A stretch of 58,329 nt of DNA from Streptococcus oralis (GTDB lineage Bacteria > Bacillota > Bacilli > Lactobacillales > Streptococcaceae), in the NCBI RefSeq assembly GCF_001075875.1, contig NZ_JUOS01000173.1:1-58329 (forward strand), read 5' to 3'. Position 1 is the first letter of the stretch. Every line of letters starts with the position of its first letter. The notes under the pieces were generated by a model, which saw only the letters and a list, made by a program, of their open reading frames with translations, was not told the origin of the DNA and searched no databases. The position numbers and the translations under genes are program-made. Of this stretch, positions 7,453 to 16,773 are shown piece after piece.

Positions 7453-8799
7453 ATGATGACAAAACGTGTAACAATTATCGAAGTAAAAGATTACGTTGGT
7501 CAAGAAGTCACTATCGGTGCTTGGGTTGCCAACAAATCAGGAAAAGGGAAAATTGCCTTCTTACAATTGCGTGATGGAACAGCCTTTTTCCAAGGTGTAG
7601 CTTTTAAACCAAACTTTATCGAAAAATTTGGAGAAGAAGTGGGGCTTGAAAAATTTGATATCATCAAACGTCTAAGCCAAGAAACATCTGTTTTCGTGAC
7701 AGGTATTGTTAAAGAAGACGAGCGTTCTAAATTTGGTTACGAGTTGGATATTACAGACATCGAAGTGATCGGTGAATCTCAAGATTACCCAATCACTCCA
7801 AAAGAACATGGAACAGACTTCTTGATGGACAACCGTCACTTGTGGCTTCGTTCTCGTAAGCAAGTTGCTGTCATGCAAATCCGTAATGCTATCATCTATG
7901 CAACTTATGAGTTCTTTGATAAAAATGGCTTCATGAAGTTTGATAGCCCAATTCTTTCAGGAAATGCTGCAGAAGATTCTACAGAACTTTTCGAAACAGA
8001 CTACTTTGGGACACCAGCCTACTTGAGCCAATCTGGTCAACTTTATCTTGAAGCCGGTGCTATGGCTCTTGGTCGTGTCTTTGACTTTGGTCCAGTATTC
8101 CGTGCTGAAAAATCAAAGACTCGCCGTCACTTGACAGAGTTCTGGATGATGGATGCGGAGTATTCATACTTGACACATGATGAGTCACTAGACTTGCAAG
8201 AAGCATATGTAAAAGCTTTGCTTCAAGGTGTTCTTGACCGTGCTCCACAAGCCTTGGAAACATTGGAGCGTGATACAGAACTCTTGAAACGCTATATTGC
8301 AGAGCCATTCAAACGCATCACTTACGATCAAGCCATTGACCTCTTGCAAGAGCATGAAAATGATGAAGATGCAGACTACGAACATCTCGAGCATGGTGAT
8401 GACTTTGGTTCACCACACGAAACATGGATTTCAAACCACTTTGGTGTACCAACCTTCGTGATTAACTACCCAGCAGACATCAAGGCCTTCTACATGAAAC
8501 CAGTTCCTGGTAACCCAGATCGCGTACTTTGTGCAGACTTGCTCGCACCAGAAGGTTACGGAGAAATCATCGGTGGTTCAATGCGTGAGGAAGACTACGA
8601 TGCCCTTGTAGCGAAGATGGAATCTCTTGGTATGGATCGTACAGAATATGAATTCTACCTTGACCTACGTAAATACGGTACAGTCCCGCACGGTGGATTT
8701 GGTATTGGTATCGAGCGTATGGTAACCTTCGCAGCTGGTACAAAACACATCCGTGAAGCCATTCCATTCCCACGTATGTTGCACCGTATTAAACCTTAA
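7453..8799 (+). CDS. asnS: Asparaginyl-tRNA synthetase
   Basis: 448 residues, class IIb aminoacyl-tRNA synthetase. The N-terminal OB-fold anticodon-binding domain (about 10-110) includes [20 protein letters not shown]. The catalytic domain has motif 2 ([19 protein letters not shown]) and motif 3 ([10 protein letters not shown]). The motif 2 pattern with HLTEFWM is typical of AsnRS rather than AspRS. The enzyme charges tRNA-Asn with asparagine. The message has a proper AAAGGAAG ribosome binding site; two adjacent ATG codons (7453 and 7456) are equally possible starts. The gene is monocistronic between its own promoter and terminator. Confidence 0.97.
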   Translation: MMTKRVTIIEVKDYVGQEVTIGAWVANKSGKGKIAFLQLRDGTAFFQGVAFKPNFIEKFGEEVGLEKFDIIKRLSQETSVFVTGIVKEDERSKFGYELDITDIEVIGESQDYPITPKEHGTDFLMDNRHLWLRSRKQVAVMQIRNAIIYATYEFFDKNGFMKFDSPILSGNAAEDSTELFETDYFGTPAYLSQSGQLYLEAGAMALGRVFDFGPVFRAEKSKTRRHLTEFWMMDAEYSYLTHDESLDLQEAYVKALLQGVLDRAPQALETLERDTELLKRYIAEPFKRITYDQAIDLLQEHENDEDADYEHLEHGDDFGSPHETWISNHFGVPTFVINYPADIKAFYMKPVPGNPDRVLCADLLAPEGYGEIIGGSMREEDYDALVAKMESLGMDRTEYEFYLDLRKYGTVPHGGFGIGIERMVTFAAGTKHIREAIPFPRMLHRIKP

Positions 8800-8806
8800 T
8801 AACTAT

Positions 8807-8826
8807 AAACGCCGTCTGGCGTTTTT
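8807..8826 (+). terminator. Rho-independent terminator after asnS
   Basis: Compact hairpin AAACGCC-GTCT-GGCGTTT with two more T. Confidence 0.85.
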
Positions 8827-8915
8827 ACTTTAAATGAAAGAGGTGGAGAAAATGTAGGCAACTCTAAGTAAGTCTTTTAGAAAAACTCATATTATATATT
8901 GAAAGAGAGAAAACG

Positions 8916-10115
8916 ATGTTTAAAAGAACTTACAAACGCAATATTCCACTCCTAGCAGGTCTGGAATTCACTTCTTATTTTGGAATCACCAGTTTTTGGA
9001 TTTTATTTTTCATTCAAAATGGTCTTTCCTTACTTCAAATCGGTCTATTAGAGAGTATCTTTCATGGGACAAGTCTCTTATGTGAAATCCCATCTGGTAT
9101 GTTGGCCGATCGATTTAGCTACAAGACCAATCTCTATTTGGCTCGCTTGGCCAGTATTGTGTCCTCTATCTTGATTTTGTTTGGTCAGGGGAATTTTTGG
9201 ATTTATGCTTTTGCTATGATGGTCAACGCTTGGTCCTATAATTTTGATTCGGGGACCAGTACCGCTTTCTTATATGATTCAACAGTTGAAGCAGGTCAAA
9301 AGGACCGCTATCTTCAGATTTCTAGTTTTTTGTCTGGTGTGGCAGAAGTCACCCGAACCTTAGGTACAGTTGTGGCAGGCTTCTTTATTCACGGAGCCTT
9401 AGCTTGGACCTATCTGATTGCTATTGGATTTTCATTTCTGTCTATAATCTTGATTTATTTGATGAAAGAACCAATGGCTAAGAGAGAGAAAAATGAAGCC
9501 TTAACTTTTAAAACGATTGTCCTGCAAGTTCGAAAAGAATGGCAGGAAAAACCAGTACTCTTTTACTGGATGATGACTTATCAGCTAGTCGGGACACTCA
9601 TGTGCATGTTTTACTTTTACTATCAGCAGAAAATAAGTGACTTAGCAGGATGGCAGGTTTCGCTGGTCATGCTGATTGGTAGTGGCTTAAATCTTATAGC
9701 GGTTTATATAGCTAGTCAAATTGGTAAAAAATGGAATAGCAATCGAGTTTTTCCGACTCTTGTTGCACTAACGGGCTTGGCCTTGTTGTTGGTGTTTTCA
9801 GGGACCCCCTTTGCTTTTCTTCTTGTATATCTTTTAACTGATACACTTTATGCAGTTTATCAGCCGATCTATTTTAATGACTTACAAGGTTATTTACCTT
9901 CCAGTGTAAGAGCAACTATGCTTAGTATCAATTCCATGCTCTTTAGTCTTTCCATGATTGTCATATTTCCACTGACAGGTTGGTTGATCGATCGTTGGGG
10001 TCTTGTAGCGGTCTTTTTAGTTCTAGGTCTTATCTTGATTTTAACCTGTCCTATCTTAATAATCAGTCTGACAAGGATGGGAAAGCTATTAGATAAGGAC
10101 TTAAAAACTGAGTAA
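8916..10115 (+). CDS. Major facilitator superfamily transporter
   Basis: 399 residues with about twelve membrane segments in two halves joined by a charged loop near residues 185-205 (KEPMAKREKNEAL). The first cytoplasmic loop has GMLADRFSYKTNL, the MFS motif A pattern (G-x-L-a-D-r), and an equivalent GWLIDRWG lies in the second half. The sequence resembles the small family of Gram-positive MFS proteins annotated only as MFS transporter or multidrug efflux protein. No substrate can be assigned. The GAAAGAGAG ribosome binding site is acceptable. No partner gene or specific regulator is adjacent. Confidence 0.85.
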   Translation: MFKRTYKRNIPLLAGLEFTSYFGITSFWILFFIQNGLSLLQIGLLESIFHGTSLLCEIPSGMLADRFSYKTNLYLARLASIVSSILILFGQGNFWIYAFAMMVNAWSYNFDSGTSTAFLYDSTVEAGQKDRYLQISSFLSGVAEVTRTLGTVVAGFFIHGALAWTYLIAIGFSFLSIILIYLMKEPMAKREKNEALTFKTIVLQVRKEWQEKPVLFYWMMTYQLVGTLMCMFYFYYQQKISDLAGWQVSLVMLIGSGLNLIAVYIASQIGKKWNSNRVFPTLVALTGLALLLVFSGTPFAFLLVYLLTDTLYAVYQPIYFNDLQGYLPSSVRATMLSINSMLFSLSMIVIFPLTGWLIDRWGLVAVFLVLGLILILTCPILIISLTRMGKLLDKDLKTE

Positions 10116-10130
10116 AGCACGAAAACCTAT

Positions 10131-10159
10131 TTGCCCAAAGGATCATCCTGTGGTACAAT
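10131..10159 (+). promoter_or_regulatory. queH promoter
   Basis: TTGCCC, a 17-base spacer ending in TGG, then TACAAT (10154-10159). Confidence 0.65.
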
Positions 10160-10182
10160 AGCAAGAGGAAAAGGAGAAGAGT

Positions 10183-10950
10183 ATGATCGATGTAGAAGAA
10201 ATTCTAAGTAAGATGAATCCCAATCAAAAGATCAACTATGACCGTGTCATGCAAAAGATGGTTCAAGTTTGGGAAAAAAATGAAGAAAGACCAACCATTC
10301 TCATGCACGTCTGTTGTGCTCCCTGTAGCACCTATACTTTAGAGTATTTGACCAAGTATGCAGATGTGACTATCTATTTTGCTAATTCAAATATCCATCC
10401 TAAAGCTGAGTATCACAAGCGTGCTTATGTGACCAAAAAATTTGTCAGTGATTTCAATGAGCGAACAGGAAATCATGTCCAATACCTAGAAGCACCTTAT
10501 GAACCCAACGAATACCGTCAACTGGTCCGAGGTTTGGAAGAAGAACCTGAAGGTGGCGATCGTTGCAAGGTTTGTTTTGACTATCGTCTGGATAAAACAG
10601 CGCAGGTAGCTATGGACTTGGGATTTGACTACTTTGGTTCGGCCCTGACTATCAGTCCTCACAAAAATTCACAAACCATCAATAGTATCGGGATTGATGT
10701 GCAGAAAATCTACACAACTCATTATCTTCCGAGCGACTTTAAGAAAAATCAAGGCTACAAACGTTCTGTAGAAATGTGTGAAGAGTACGACATTTATCGC
10801 CAATGTTATTGTGGCTGTGTCTATGCTGCTCAAGCTCAAAATATTGACTTGGTACAGGTCAAGAAGGATGCAACAGCCTTTATGGTAGATAAGGATATCG
10901 AAAAAGACTATTCGCATATCAAGTTCACTGTTACGAAGTTAGATATTTAA
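10183..10950 (+). CDS. queH: Epoxyqueuosine reductase QueH
   Basis: 255 residues of the DUF208/QueH family, the non-homologous replacement of QueG that reduces epoxyqueuosine to queuosine in tRNA wobble position 34. The family's cysteine-rich signatures are all present: HVCCAPCSTY at 42-51, GDRCKVCFDYR near 125-135, and YRQCYCGCVY near 206-215. Together these cysteines bind an iron-sulfur cluster and a second metal. AAAAGGAGA precedes the ATG. The gene has its own promoter and a strong terminator, and no other queuosine gene is adjacent. Confidence 0.92.
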   Translation: MIDVEEILSKMNPNQKINYDRVMQKMVQVWEKNEERPTILMHVCCAPCSTYTLEYLTKYADVTIYFANSNIHPKAEYHKRAYVTKKFVSDFNERTGNHVQYLEAPYEPNEYRQLVRGLEEEPEGGDRCKVCFDYRLDKTAQVAMDLGFDYFGSALTISPHKNSQTINSIGIDVQKIYTTHYLPSDFKKNQGYKRSVEMCEEYDIYRQCYCGCVYAAQAQNIDLVQVKKDATAFMVDKDIEKDYSHIKFTVTKLDI

Positions 10951-10954
10951 AGGG

Positions 10955-10981
10955 AAACCTGCCTAATGTGGCAGGTTTTTT
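10955..10981 (+). terminator. Rho-independent terminator after queH
   Basis: AAACCTGCC / GGCAGGTTT stem with T-tail. Confidence 0.9.
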
Positions 10982-11210
10982 GCTAGGAAAAGGTGATGGA
11001 GAGAAATCGATGGACCAATCTTTGAATTCCTAGTCCATGACTCGCAAGCCTTCAATAAACTAGTTGAGACTTAAAACTGGTGGATGAAAAATGAAGTTTA
11101 GGTTAAAAGTATTTTTTGGAGTCTAGAAGTCCAATAAAGAGTTCAATACTGTGGAAAATTTATTTCTTTTTGCATTTATACAACTTATTTAACACTGTGT
11201 TTATTCTTGT

Positions 11211-11218
11211 GATATAAT
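11211..11218 (+). promoter_or_regulatory. Promoter -10 of the methyltransferase-Rgg pair
   Basis: TGTGATATAAT contains a consensus TATAAT (11213-11218) with an extended TG; the -35 is weak. The 266-base region before it, after the queH terminator, holds no gene I can support. Confidence 0.55.
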
Positions 11219-11247
11219 GTCAAATTATAGAGTGGAGGTCATTTTAA

Positions 11248-12021
11248 ATGATTGATGAAGTAATTGAACAATATAAAAGTCATGATAATCTTGATATTCG
11301 AGTAGAATTGCATAAGAAGTATTCAAAAAATAAATTGGGATTTAACAATTGGATATTTTCTAACTACGAAATCACTGATGAAGTAAAGGTTCTAGAATTG
11401 GGATGTGGTACAGGAGAACTGTGGAAAAGTAATCTTGATTCTATAGACAAGATGAAGCAGTTGGTTATAACAGATTTTTCTAATGAAATGCTAGAAACTA
11501 CGAAGTCAGTGATTGGAAATAGAGACAGTGTCAACTATGAAATAATGGATATTCAAAAGATTTCTTTTGGGAATGAAACGTTTGATATTGTTATTGCTAA
11601 TATGCTTCTACATCATGTAAATGATATTCCTAAAGCGCTCTCTGAGGTGAATAGAGTCTTAAAAACAGGAGGTGTTTTTTACTGTGCTACATTTGGTGAA
11701 AATGGAGTTGTAGATTATTTGGCAAGTTTATTTAAAGATGAGGTTGATCAAGATTTAGAAAATAAAACGTTTACATTACAAAATGGTAAAAGGTACCTGA
11801 GTAGGTATTTTAACTCTGTCGATACATTACTCTATGATGATGAGTTACAGGTAACTAGTATAGATGACCTAGTTAAATACATCCAATCGTTTAAAGGAAT
11901 TTCAGAAATAGGTTCGCTAGAAGAGGAAATAATACGTAAAAGATTGGAAAGTGAGTTTAATAATGGTATGTTGATTATTCCTAAAGAATATGGTATGTTT
12001 ATCGCTCGAAAAGAAAGCTAA
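11248..12021 (+). CDS. Class I SAM-dependent methyltransferase (Methyltransf_11 type), AT-rich cassette
   Basis: 257 residues. SAM motif I is VLELGCGTGELW near 48-59; a motif II-like acidic segment VITDFSNEM and the post-motif NMLLHHVNDIPKALSEVNRVL are those of small-molecule methyltransferases of the UbiE/Methyltransf_11 group. The substrate is unknown. A GGAGG ribosome binding site lies at good distance. Codon use is visibly richer in A/T (AAA, GAT, AAT, TTA) than in neighbouring housekeeping genes, which suggests recent acquisition. The next gene, an Rgg-type regulator, starts 12 bases later and is probably co-transcribed, so the enzyme may modify a molecule whose production or sensing that regulator controls. 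This link is inference. Confidence 0.8.
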   Translation: MIDEVIEQYKSHDNLDIRVELHKKYSKNKLGFNNWIFSNYEITDEVKVLELGCGTGELWKSNLDSIDKMKQLVITDFSNEMLETTKSVIGNRDSVNYEIMDIQKISFGNETFDIVIANMLLHHVNDIPKALSEVNRVLKTGGVFYCATFGENGVVDYLASLFKDEVDQDLENKTFTLQNGKRYLSRYFNSVDTLLYDDELQVTSIDDLVKYIQSFKGISEIGSLEEEIIRKRLESEFNNGMLIIPKEYGMFIARKES

Positions 12022-12033
12022 GGGAACGAAATT

Positions 12034-12891
12034 GTGAAAAATTATGGAGAAGCTTTTCGATATTTTAGAAAATTAAACGGATACTCTTTAGAGTATGCTG
12101 CATCTGATTTTATATCAAAATCTCAACTTTCTAGATTTGAAAGGGGGGAAAATGAAATTTCTCTTTCAACGTTCTTTAAATTATTATCAAATATCAATGT
12201 TTCGATAGAGAATTTTTGTAACTACCTAGAACATTATAAAAGATCTGAGCTTGATGATTTTTTGGTTAATTTATCTCCAAATTTTTATAGTTTGAATACT
12301 AAAGGGTTGGAGGAAATAAAAAATGAGCAACAAAAACTTTTTGAGAAGAGTGGGGAAAAAACTCATAAAATAAATACAATTATGGTTCAGGGATTATTAA
12401 ATCAAATAGATTGTAATCATGTAGTTAGTAGAGATGATCTAAATTTAGTATATGACTATTTATTCCAGAAGGAACGATGGGAGTCCTATGAGATAACGCT
12501 GATTGGTAATTTATATCATCTTTTTGAAATAGATTATATTTACAGGGTCGGAAAAGAAATACTAGAGCGTACACATTATTACGAAAAAATCGGCAAGAAT
12601 AGGAATTTAGTTGTGTCAGCTTGTTTAAATTTTTGGTTTTGTTGCCTTGAAAATTCACATCTAATATATGCAGACTACTTTGAAATGAAATTAAAAAAAT
12701 TATTAAAAGATGACACAAAAGTTTTTGAAAAATCTACATTCAAATTTGTAGAAGGATATAAAATATACCTGACAGAATCTAAAGAATCTGGAATTAAACA
12801 AATGAACAATGTCATTAAATATTTTGAGTTTATTGAGTTTAAAAATATTGCTTTATATTTTCAAAAACGATTAAATCAGTTAGTAGATTAA
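12034..12891 (+). CDS. Rgg/GadR/MutR-family transcriptional regulator
   Basis: 285 residues. An N-terminal XRE-type HTH (about 5-62: FRYFRKLNGYSLEYAA...SKSQLSRFERGENEISL) is followed by a helical, TPR-like C-terminal domain of about 220 residues. This is the architecture of Rgg regulators, cytoplasmic receptors that in streptococci often bind short imported peptides. The start is GTG with AAGGGA upstream. It is AT-rich like the methyltransferase gene before it. I could not find a convincing short hydrophobic peptide gene next to it, so whether it is a peptide-responsive quorum sensor is open. No terminator of its own is obvious; the hairpin downstream serves the opposite gene. Confidence 0.82.
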   Translation: MKNYGEAFRYFRKLNGYSLEYAASDFISKSQLSRFERGENEISLSTFFKLLSNINVSIENFCNYLEHYKRSELDDFLVNLSPNFYSLNTKGLEEIKNEQQKLFEKSGEKTHKINTIMVQGLLNQIDCNHVVSRDDLNLVYDYLFQKERWESYEITLIGNLYHLFEIDYIYRVGKEILERTHYYEKIGKNRNLVVSACLNFWFCCLENSHLIYADYFEMKLKKLLKDDTKVFEKSTFKFVEGYKIYLTESKESGIKQMNNVIKYFEFIEFKNIALYFQKRLNQLVD

Positions 12892-13009
12892 ATAACATTT
12901 TCTTTGTTAAGTCATTTTTTCCAAGGATTGTACTAAAGGATAAGGATTGGTGCTATGTAGAAAGACAAAGCTAACTATTTTGATACGAAAGTGATTTGTA
13001 TTTTTTCAA

Positions 13010-13043
13010 ATAAAAACAAGGTCAGGATTTTGTTCCTGACCTT
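13010..13043 (-). terminator. Rho-independent terminator of the DUF402 gene (minus strand)
   Basis: 10-bp stem AAGGTCAGGA / TCCTGACCTT; read on the minus strand it is followed by a T-rich tail (TTGTTTTTA). It may also receive weak convergent read-through from the Rgg gene. Confidence 0.8.
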
Positions 13044-13051
13044 TGACAACT

Positions 13052-13585
13052 TTACCGATTCTTTAGTTCTACGTAGCGTTTGTACCAAATATTGACATAG
13101 GCTTCTGAGAAGGGGCCTCGTTCATTGTTGATCCAATCAACAAGAATCTTAACATGCTCTTTCAAAATATAGTCTAAGTCAGAAGAATACTTCATTTTTC
13201 GCTTATGTCGTTCATACTCCTCAACGTCCAAGAGGCGTTTTTCACCATCTGTAAAAACTTTAACATCCAAATCATAGTCAATGTACTTTAAAGCTTCTTC
13301 GTCTAGATAGTAAGGACTTGCCATATTGCAGTAGTAGGAGATACCATTATCCCGAATCATAGCGATAATATTAAACCAATATTTCTTGTGAAAGTAAACA
13401 ATAGCCGGTTCTCGAGTTACCCAACGACGACCGTCACTTTCGGTAACAAGTGTGTGGTCGTTGACGCCGATAATAGCGTTCTCTGTTGTTTTTAGTACCA
13501 TGGTGTCTCTCCAAGTACGGTGAAGACTCCCATCATGCTTATAACTTTGAATTGTAATAAAGTCGCCTTCTTTTGGAAGTTTCAT
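13052..13585 (-). CDS. DUF402 nucleoside tri-/diphosphate phosphatase (UPF0374/Ntdp family)
   Basis: 177 residues, the full length of the family. The N-terminal half is beta-rich with [11 protein letters not shown] and [15 protein letters not shown]. The central metal-binding part has [12 protein letters not shown] and [10 protein letters not shown] with conserved aspartates, and the C-terminal helix runs to WYKRYVEL. Characterised staphylococcal and streptococcal relatives hydrolyse nucleoside tri- and diphosphates with divalent metal. The gene is transcribed in the same direction as recX, 87 bases downstream of it. In pneumococcus the same DUF402-recX-rumA neighbourhood exists as I remember it. 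The minus-strand terminator follows directly. Confidence 0.88.
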   Translation of the reverse strand: MKLPKEGDFITIQSYKHDGSLHRTWRDTMVLKTTENAIIGVNDHTLVTESDGRRWVTREPAIVYFHKKYWFNIIAMIRDNGISYYCNMASPYYLDEEALKYIDYDLDVKVFTDGEKRLLDVEEYERHKRKMKYSSDLDYILKEHVKILVDWINNERGPFSEAYVNIWYKRYVELKNR

Positions 13586-13672
13586 AACTAACCAACTTTC
13601 TACAATTTATAAGTTTATCGTTTACTATTGTATCACATTTTTGTTTAAAGTTCTTAGTTTTTCATGAAAAAA

Positions 13673-14449
13673 TTATAGATATTCTCTGAGAGCGCTGGCT
13701 ATATCCGAAAAATCGTAGCCTTTTCGTGCTAAAACTTGGGTTAAGCGTTGTTTGAGTTCGTATCCTTCATACTTTCGTGAGTATTTTCGATATTGTTTAT
13801 CCAACTCTTTAAAAATTAGTTCCTGAACGGTTTCCTCCTCTACCTTGCTATCCAGTTGATCAAAGGCTGTTTTAGCTTCCGAGTAGGAAAAACCTTTGTT
13901 GGTAAGATTTTGGATAATCTTGTCTTGCAAGGCACGGGCAGGGAGTTTACTATCATATTTTTTCAGTAGTTTTTCAGCTGTACGCTGAGCGACTTCCATC
14001 ATGTCAAATTCTTGTAAAACTTCTTGGACGATGGATTTGGCAACGCCTTTTTGAGAGATTTTCTTTATCAACATATAGCTTCCCTTGTCACCAGATAGCT
14101 GATTGGAGTTGATAACAGCGTAAGCATACTGACGGTCGTTGATCCAGTTGTCATCCTTTAGAGACTGGATGACGTGGGGGATGATTTTCTCATCCATATC
14201 ATGTTTAACAAGATAATCTCTGACTTCTTTTTCAGTGCGAGCCTTGAAGGATAAGTGGTAGAGGGCTAGATTCTTTCCGTAGGAGAATTGTGCAAAAGCC
14301 TGAATCTCTGAAAACTCTTGGGGACTAATTTCCTTATCCTTGGTCAACATAAAGCGAACAATAGTATCCTCTGTAATATAACAGGTTTGATTGCTATCAA
14401 GTTCGAGCAGATAGAGTCGTTTTTTCTTTTCAAGTTTTGTGATTTTCAT
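13673..14449 (-). CDS. recX: Regulatory protein RecX
   Basis: 258 residues, the usual length of Firmicutes RecX, which binds RecA filaments and limits their activity. The protein is made of repeated three-helix units, with the family-type segments [42 protein letters not shown] and [12 protein letters not shown]. The open frame continues 33 codons further upstream, but that extension overlaps the next gene's coding region. The ATG chosen here ([10 protein letters not shown]) has AAAGGA in front, so it is preferred. It lies 10 bases after the stop of the APH-like gene and is probably co-transcribed with it. Confidence 0.92.
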   Translation of the reverse strand: MKITKLEKKKRLYLLELDSNQTCYITEDTIVRFMLTKDKEISPQEFSEIQAFAQFSYGKNLALYHLSFKARTEKEVRDYLVKHDMDEKIIPHVIQSLKDDNWINDRQYAYAVINSNQLSGDKGSYMLIKKISQKGVAKSIVQEVLQEFDMMEVAQRTAEKLLKKYDSKLPARALQDKIIQNLTNKGFSYSEAKTAFDQLDSKVEEETVQELIFKELDKQYRKYSRKYEGYELKQRLTQVLARKGYDFSDIASALREYL

Positions 14450-14459
14450 GGTTTTCCTT

Positions 14460-15233
14460 TTATCCAAACGCTTCAAAGGCAGCAACGAGTCGAAGTTTGT
14501 TTTTATCAACCAGTTCCCTTCCGTAATAGTCGAGAAATAGTTCAGCATATTTGGGATCTTTTAAGTTGTAATTGAGGGACCAAATAGCCCAAAAAAGATC
14601 GATATGTCGGTCACTAAAATTAGCCAAACCCAAATCAATAAAGCAAGAGAAATGGCCAGCATCTTTGAGAATAAAATTTGGGAGACAGGCATCCCCGTGA
14701 ATAAAGGCATCTGTCTTTAAAAGGTGCCCTTGTTCTCGAATGAGTTGGAAGGCTTCTTCGCGACTGTTGATTTGGAATTGGGGTAGGAGCGCCTTGGCAT
14801 AGAACTCGCCTTTTTCATAGTTTTTAAAGGCTCTGTCTTTATAGGTTTGTAAATGATTTTCTGATGGAAAATTTTTCGGATGTAAGCTGTGAAGCTTTTT
14901 GAGAGCCTCTGCCATGATTTGGCAGATTTTTTCTGGCTGATCTAAAAAAGCGAGAGCATCTTGACCAATAACCTCTTTAGTCAGGAGGTAGTCTTTATCC
15001 GTAGATAGATAGAGGATGACTGGAGTTCCCATTCCCTCTTGTTCAAACCAAGTTGCAATGCGAGCTTCTCGCTCTAATCTTCCCTTTTGATCTATTTTCA
15101 AATAGTAACCTGAGTCAAGATAGAGAACTCTTGCCCCTGAATGAGAAGAGCTGTCAGAAAGGCTTGTCCCCTCTATATAAGTTCGTAATTGCTCAGGAAA
15201 ATCCAATGAGGAAAAAGATATCTTTGTATTCAT
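14460..15233 (-). CDS. APH(3')-family phosphotransferase (aminoglycoside phosphotransferase-like kinase)
   Basis: 257 residues with a protein-kinase-like fold. An N-terminal nucleotide-binding lobe has [13 protein letters not shown] and [14 protein letters not shown]. The catalytic loop HGDACLPNF (about 178-186) and metal-binding [16 protein letters not shown] (about 197-212) closely follow the HGDACLPN...IDxG...DR..D pattern of APH(3') enzymes. Those enzymes phosphorylate kanamycin-type drugs; whether this chromosomal homologue does so is not shown by sequence. The frame is open 56 codons further upstream but has no start signals there. The ATG used (MNTKISF) lies six bases after a TGTTACAAT extended -10 and has no Shine-Dalgarno, so translation is probably leaderless. 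Confidence 0.85.
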   Translation of the reverse strand: MNTKISFSSLDFPEQLRTYIEGTSLSDSSSHSGARVLYLDSGYYLKIDQKGRLEREARIATWFEQEGMGTPVILYLSTDKDYLLTKEVIGQDALAFLDQPEKICQIMAEALKKLHSLHPKNFPSENHLQTYKDRAFKNYEKGEFYAKALLPQFQINSREEAFQLIREQGHLLKTDAFIHGDACLPNFILKDAGHFSCFIDLGLANFSDRHIDLFWAIWSLNYNLKDPKYAELFLDYYGRELVDKNKLRLVAAFEAFG

Positions 15234-15239
15234 GGTTTT

Positions 15240-15248
15240 ATTGTAACA
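15240..15248 (-). promoter_or_regulatory. Extended -10 of the APH-like gene, start-codon proximal
   Basis: Complement reads TGTTACAAT. Only six bases separate the -10 hexamer from the ATG. It is divergent from the rumA-type promoter 30 bases away. Confidence 0.6.
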
Positions 15249-15273
15249 TATTCTTAACCATTGAGAAACTACG

Positions 15274-15282
15274 TGGTATAAT
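15274..15282 (+). promoter_or_regulatory. Extended -10 of the RumA-type gene, start-codon proximal
   Basis: GTGGTATAAT includes a consensus TATAAT at 15277-15282. Six bases (AGACTT) separate it from the ATG, and no Shine-Dalgarno fits in between. Confidence 0.7.
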
Positions 15283-15288
15283 AGACTT

Positions 15289-16656
15289 ATGAATCTAAAA
15301 GTCAAACAAAAAATTCCATTAAAAATCAAGCGCATGGGGATTAACGGAGAAGGAATTGGTTTTTTCCAGAAAACCCTCGTTTTTGTTCCAGGTGCCCTCA
15401 AGGGAGAAGATATCTATTGTCAGGTGACTTCGGTTAAGCGTAACTACGTTGAGGCTAAACTGCTTGAGGTCAATAAAAAATCTAAGTTTCGAGTGGTTCC
15501 AGACTGTACCATTTATAATGAGTGTGGAGGTTGTCAGATCATGCACCTACATTATGATAAGCAGCTAGAATTCAAGACAGATCTTCTTCATCAAGCTCTA
15601 AAAAAATTTGCCCCTGCTGGCTATGAAAACTTTGAAATCAGACCAACCATTGGCATGCAGAAACCAAAGTATTATAGGGCTAAACTGCAATTTCAAACAC
15701 GAAAGTTTAAAGGTCAAGTCAAGGCAGGTTTGTATGCTCAGAATTCCCATTATTTGGTCGAGTTAAAGGACTGTCTTGTTCAAGACAAGGAAACGCAATC
15801 TATTGCCAATCGCATTGCTGAACTCTTGACCTATCATCAAATTCCGATTACAGATGAACGGAAAATTCTTGGAGTTCGGACCATCATGGTTCGTCGAGCA
15901 CGGAAAACTGGGCAAGTTCAGATTATCATTGTCACCAATCGCCAATTGAATTTGACTCAATTTGTGAAAGACCTAGTCAAGGATTATCCTGAAGTAGTGA
16001 CTGTCGCAGTCAATACCAATACTGCCAAAACTTCTGAGATTTATGGGGACAAGACAGAGATTATTTGGGGTCAAGATAGTATACGCGAAGGTGTTCTAGA
16101 TTATGAATTCTCTCTTTCACCTCGAGCTTTCTATCAGCTTAATCCTGAACAGACTGAAATTCTCTATAGTGAAGCGGTTAAGGCCTTGGATGTGACTGAG
16201 AATGACCATCTGATTGATGCCTATTGTGGTGTTGGGACCATTGGTTTTGCTTTTGCTAAAAAAGTCAAAAGTTTGAGAGGGATGGATATTATCCCAGAAG
16301 CTATTGAGGATGCCAAAGAAAATGCTAAGCGTATGGGTTATACCAATACTCACTATGAAGCAGGGACTGCAGAAGAAATTATTCCTCGTTGGTACAAGGA
16401 AGGCTATCGTGCAGATGCTTTGATAGTAGACCCGCCGCGTACAGGTTTAGATGATAAGCTCTTGGATACCATTGTCAAATACGCTCCTGAAAAGATGGTT
16501 TATGTATCCTGTAATGTGTCTACCTTGGCGCGTGATTTAGTCCGATTGCTAGAGGTTTATGACCTGCATTATATCCAGTCCGTTGACATGTTTCCACACA
16601 CGGCTAGAACAGAAGCAGTGGTCAAATTAACGAGGCGCAAGCCAGCTTTCAAATAG
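15289..16656 (+). CDS. 23S rRNA (uracil-5-)-methyltransferase, RumA/RlmD-like
   Basis: 455 residues. An N-terminal TRAM domain (about 1-60) is followed by the iron-sulfur type cysteine cluster C73-x5-C79-x2-C82 ([10 protein letters not shown]) with a likely fourth cysteine in KDCLVQD. The C-terminal methyltransferase domain has [14 protein letters not shown] (SAM motif I), VDPPRTGLD and the catalytic-nucleophile segment [13 protein letters not shown]. It forms 5-methyluridine in RNA. Members of this family act on 23S rRNA U747 and/or U1939, and which site is used here is not evident. There is no Shine-Dalgarno before the ATG, and the -10 box lies so close that the mRNA should start at the start codon. 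Confidence 0.93.
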   Translation: MNLKVKQKIPLKIKRMGINGEGIGFFQKTLVFVPGALKGEDIYCQVTSVKRNYVEAKLLEVNKKSKFRVVPDCTIYNECGGCQIMHLHYDKQLEFKTDLLHQALKKFAPAGYENFEIRPTIGMQKPKYYRAKLQFQTRKFKGQVKAGLYAQNSHYLVELKDCLVQDKETQSIANRIAELLTYHQIPITDERKILGVRTIMVRRARKTGQVQIIIVTNRQLNLTQFVKDLVKDYPEVVTVAVNTNTAKTSEIYGDKTEIIWGQDSIREGVLDYEFSLSPRAFYQLNPEQTEILYSEAVKALDVTENDHLIDAYCGVGTIGFAFAKKVKSLRGMDIIPEAIEDAKENAKRMGYTNTHYEAGTAEEIIPRWYKEGYRADALIVDPPRTGLDDKLLDTIVKYAPEKMVYVSCNVSTLARDLVRLLEVYDLHYIQSVDMFPHTARTEAVVKLTRRKPAFK

Positions 16657-16710
16657 AAATGGCGACTGGAAAGTTTTTGAAAAGAAGACTTCTAGTTACA
16701 GAGTAAGATT

Positions 16711-16739
16711 TGCAAGCTATCTATAAATATGATAAAATA
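16711..16739 (+). promoter_or_regulatory. tpiA promoter
   Basis: TTGCAA (16711-16716), 17-base spacer with TGA, TAAAAT (16734-16739). Confidence 0.65.
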
Positions 16740-16773
16740 AGTAGAAAATAAAATGAAAAAAGAGGTATGTGAA

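Noticed and set aside
11091-11126. Eleven-residue peptide reading frame (MKFRLKVFFGV) upstream of the methyltransferase-Rgg pair, considered as a short hydrophobic signalling peptide
   Set aside because: It is much shorter than known SHP precursors, lacks a promoter and a good ribosome binding site, and lies upstream of the promoter of the cassette.
15234-15401. 56-codon upstream extension of the APH-like gene
   Set aside because: It runs through the promoter region and into the RumA-type gene on the other strand; the ATG at 15233 matches the family start.
16657-16710. Possible terminator after the RumA-type gene
   Set aside because: Imperfect arms (ACTGGAAAGT / ACTTCTAGT) and no T-run; not strong enough to annotate.
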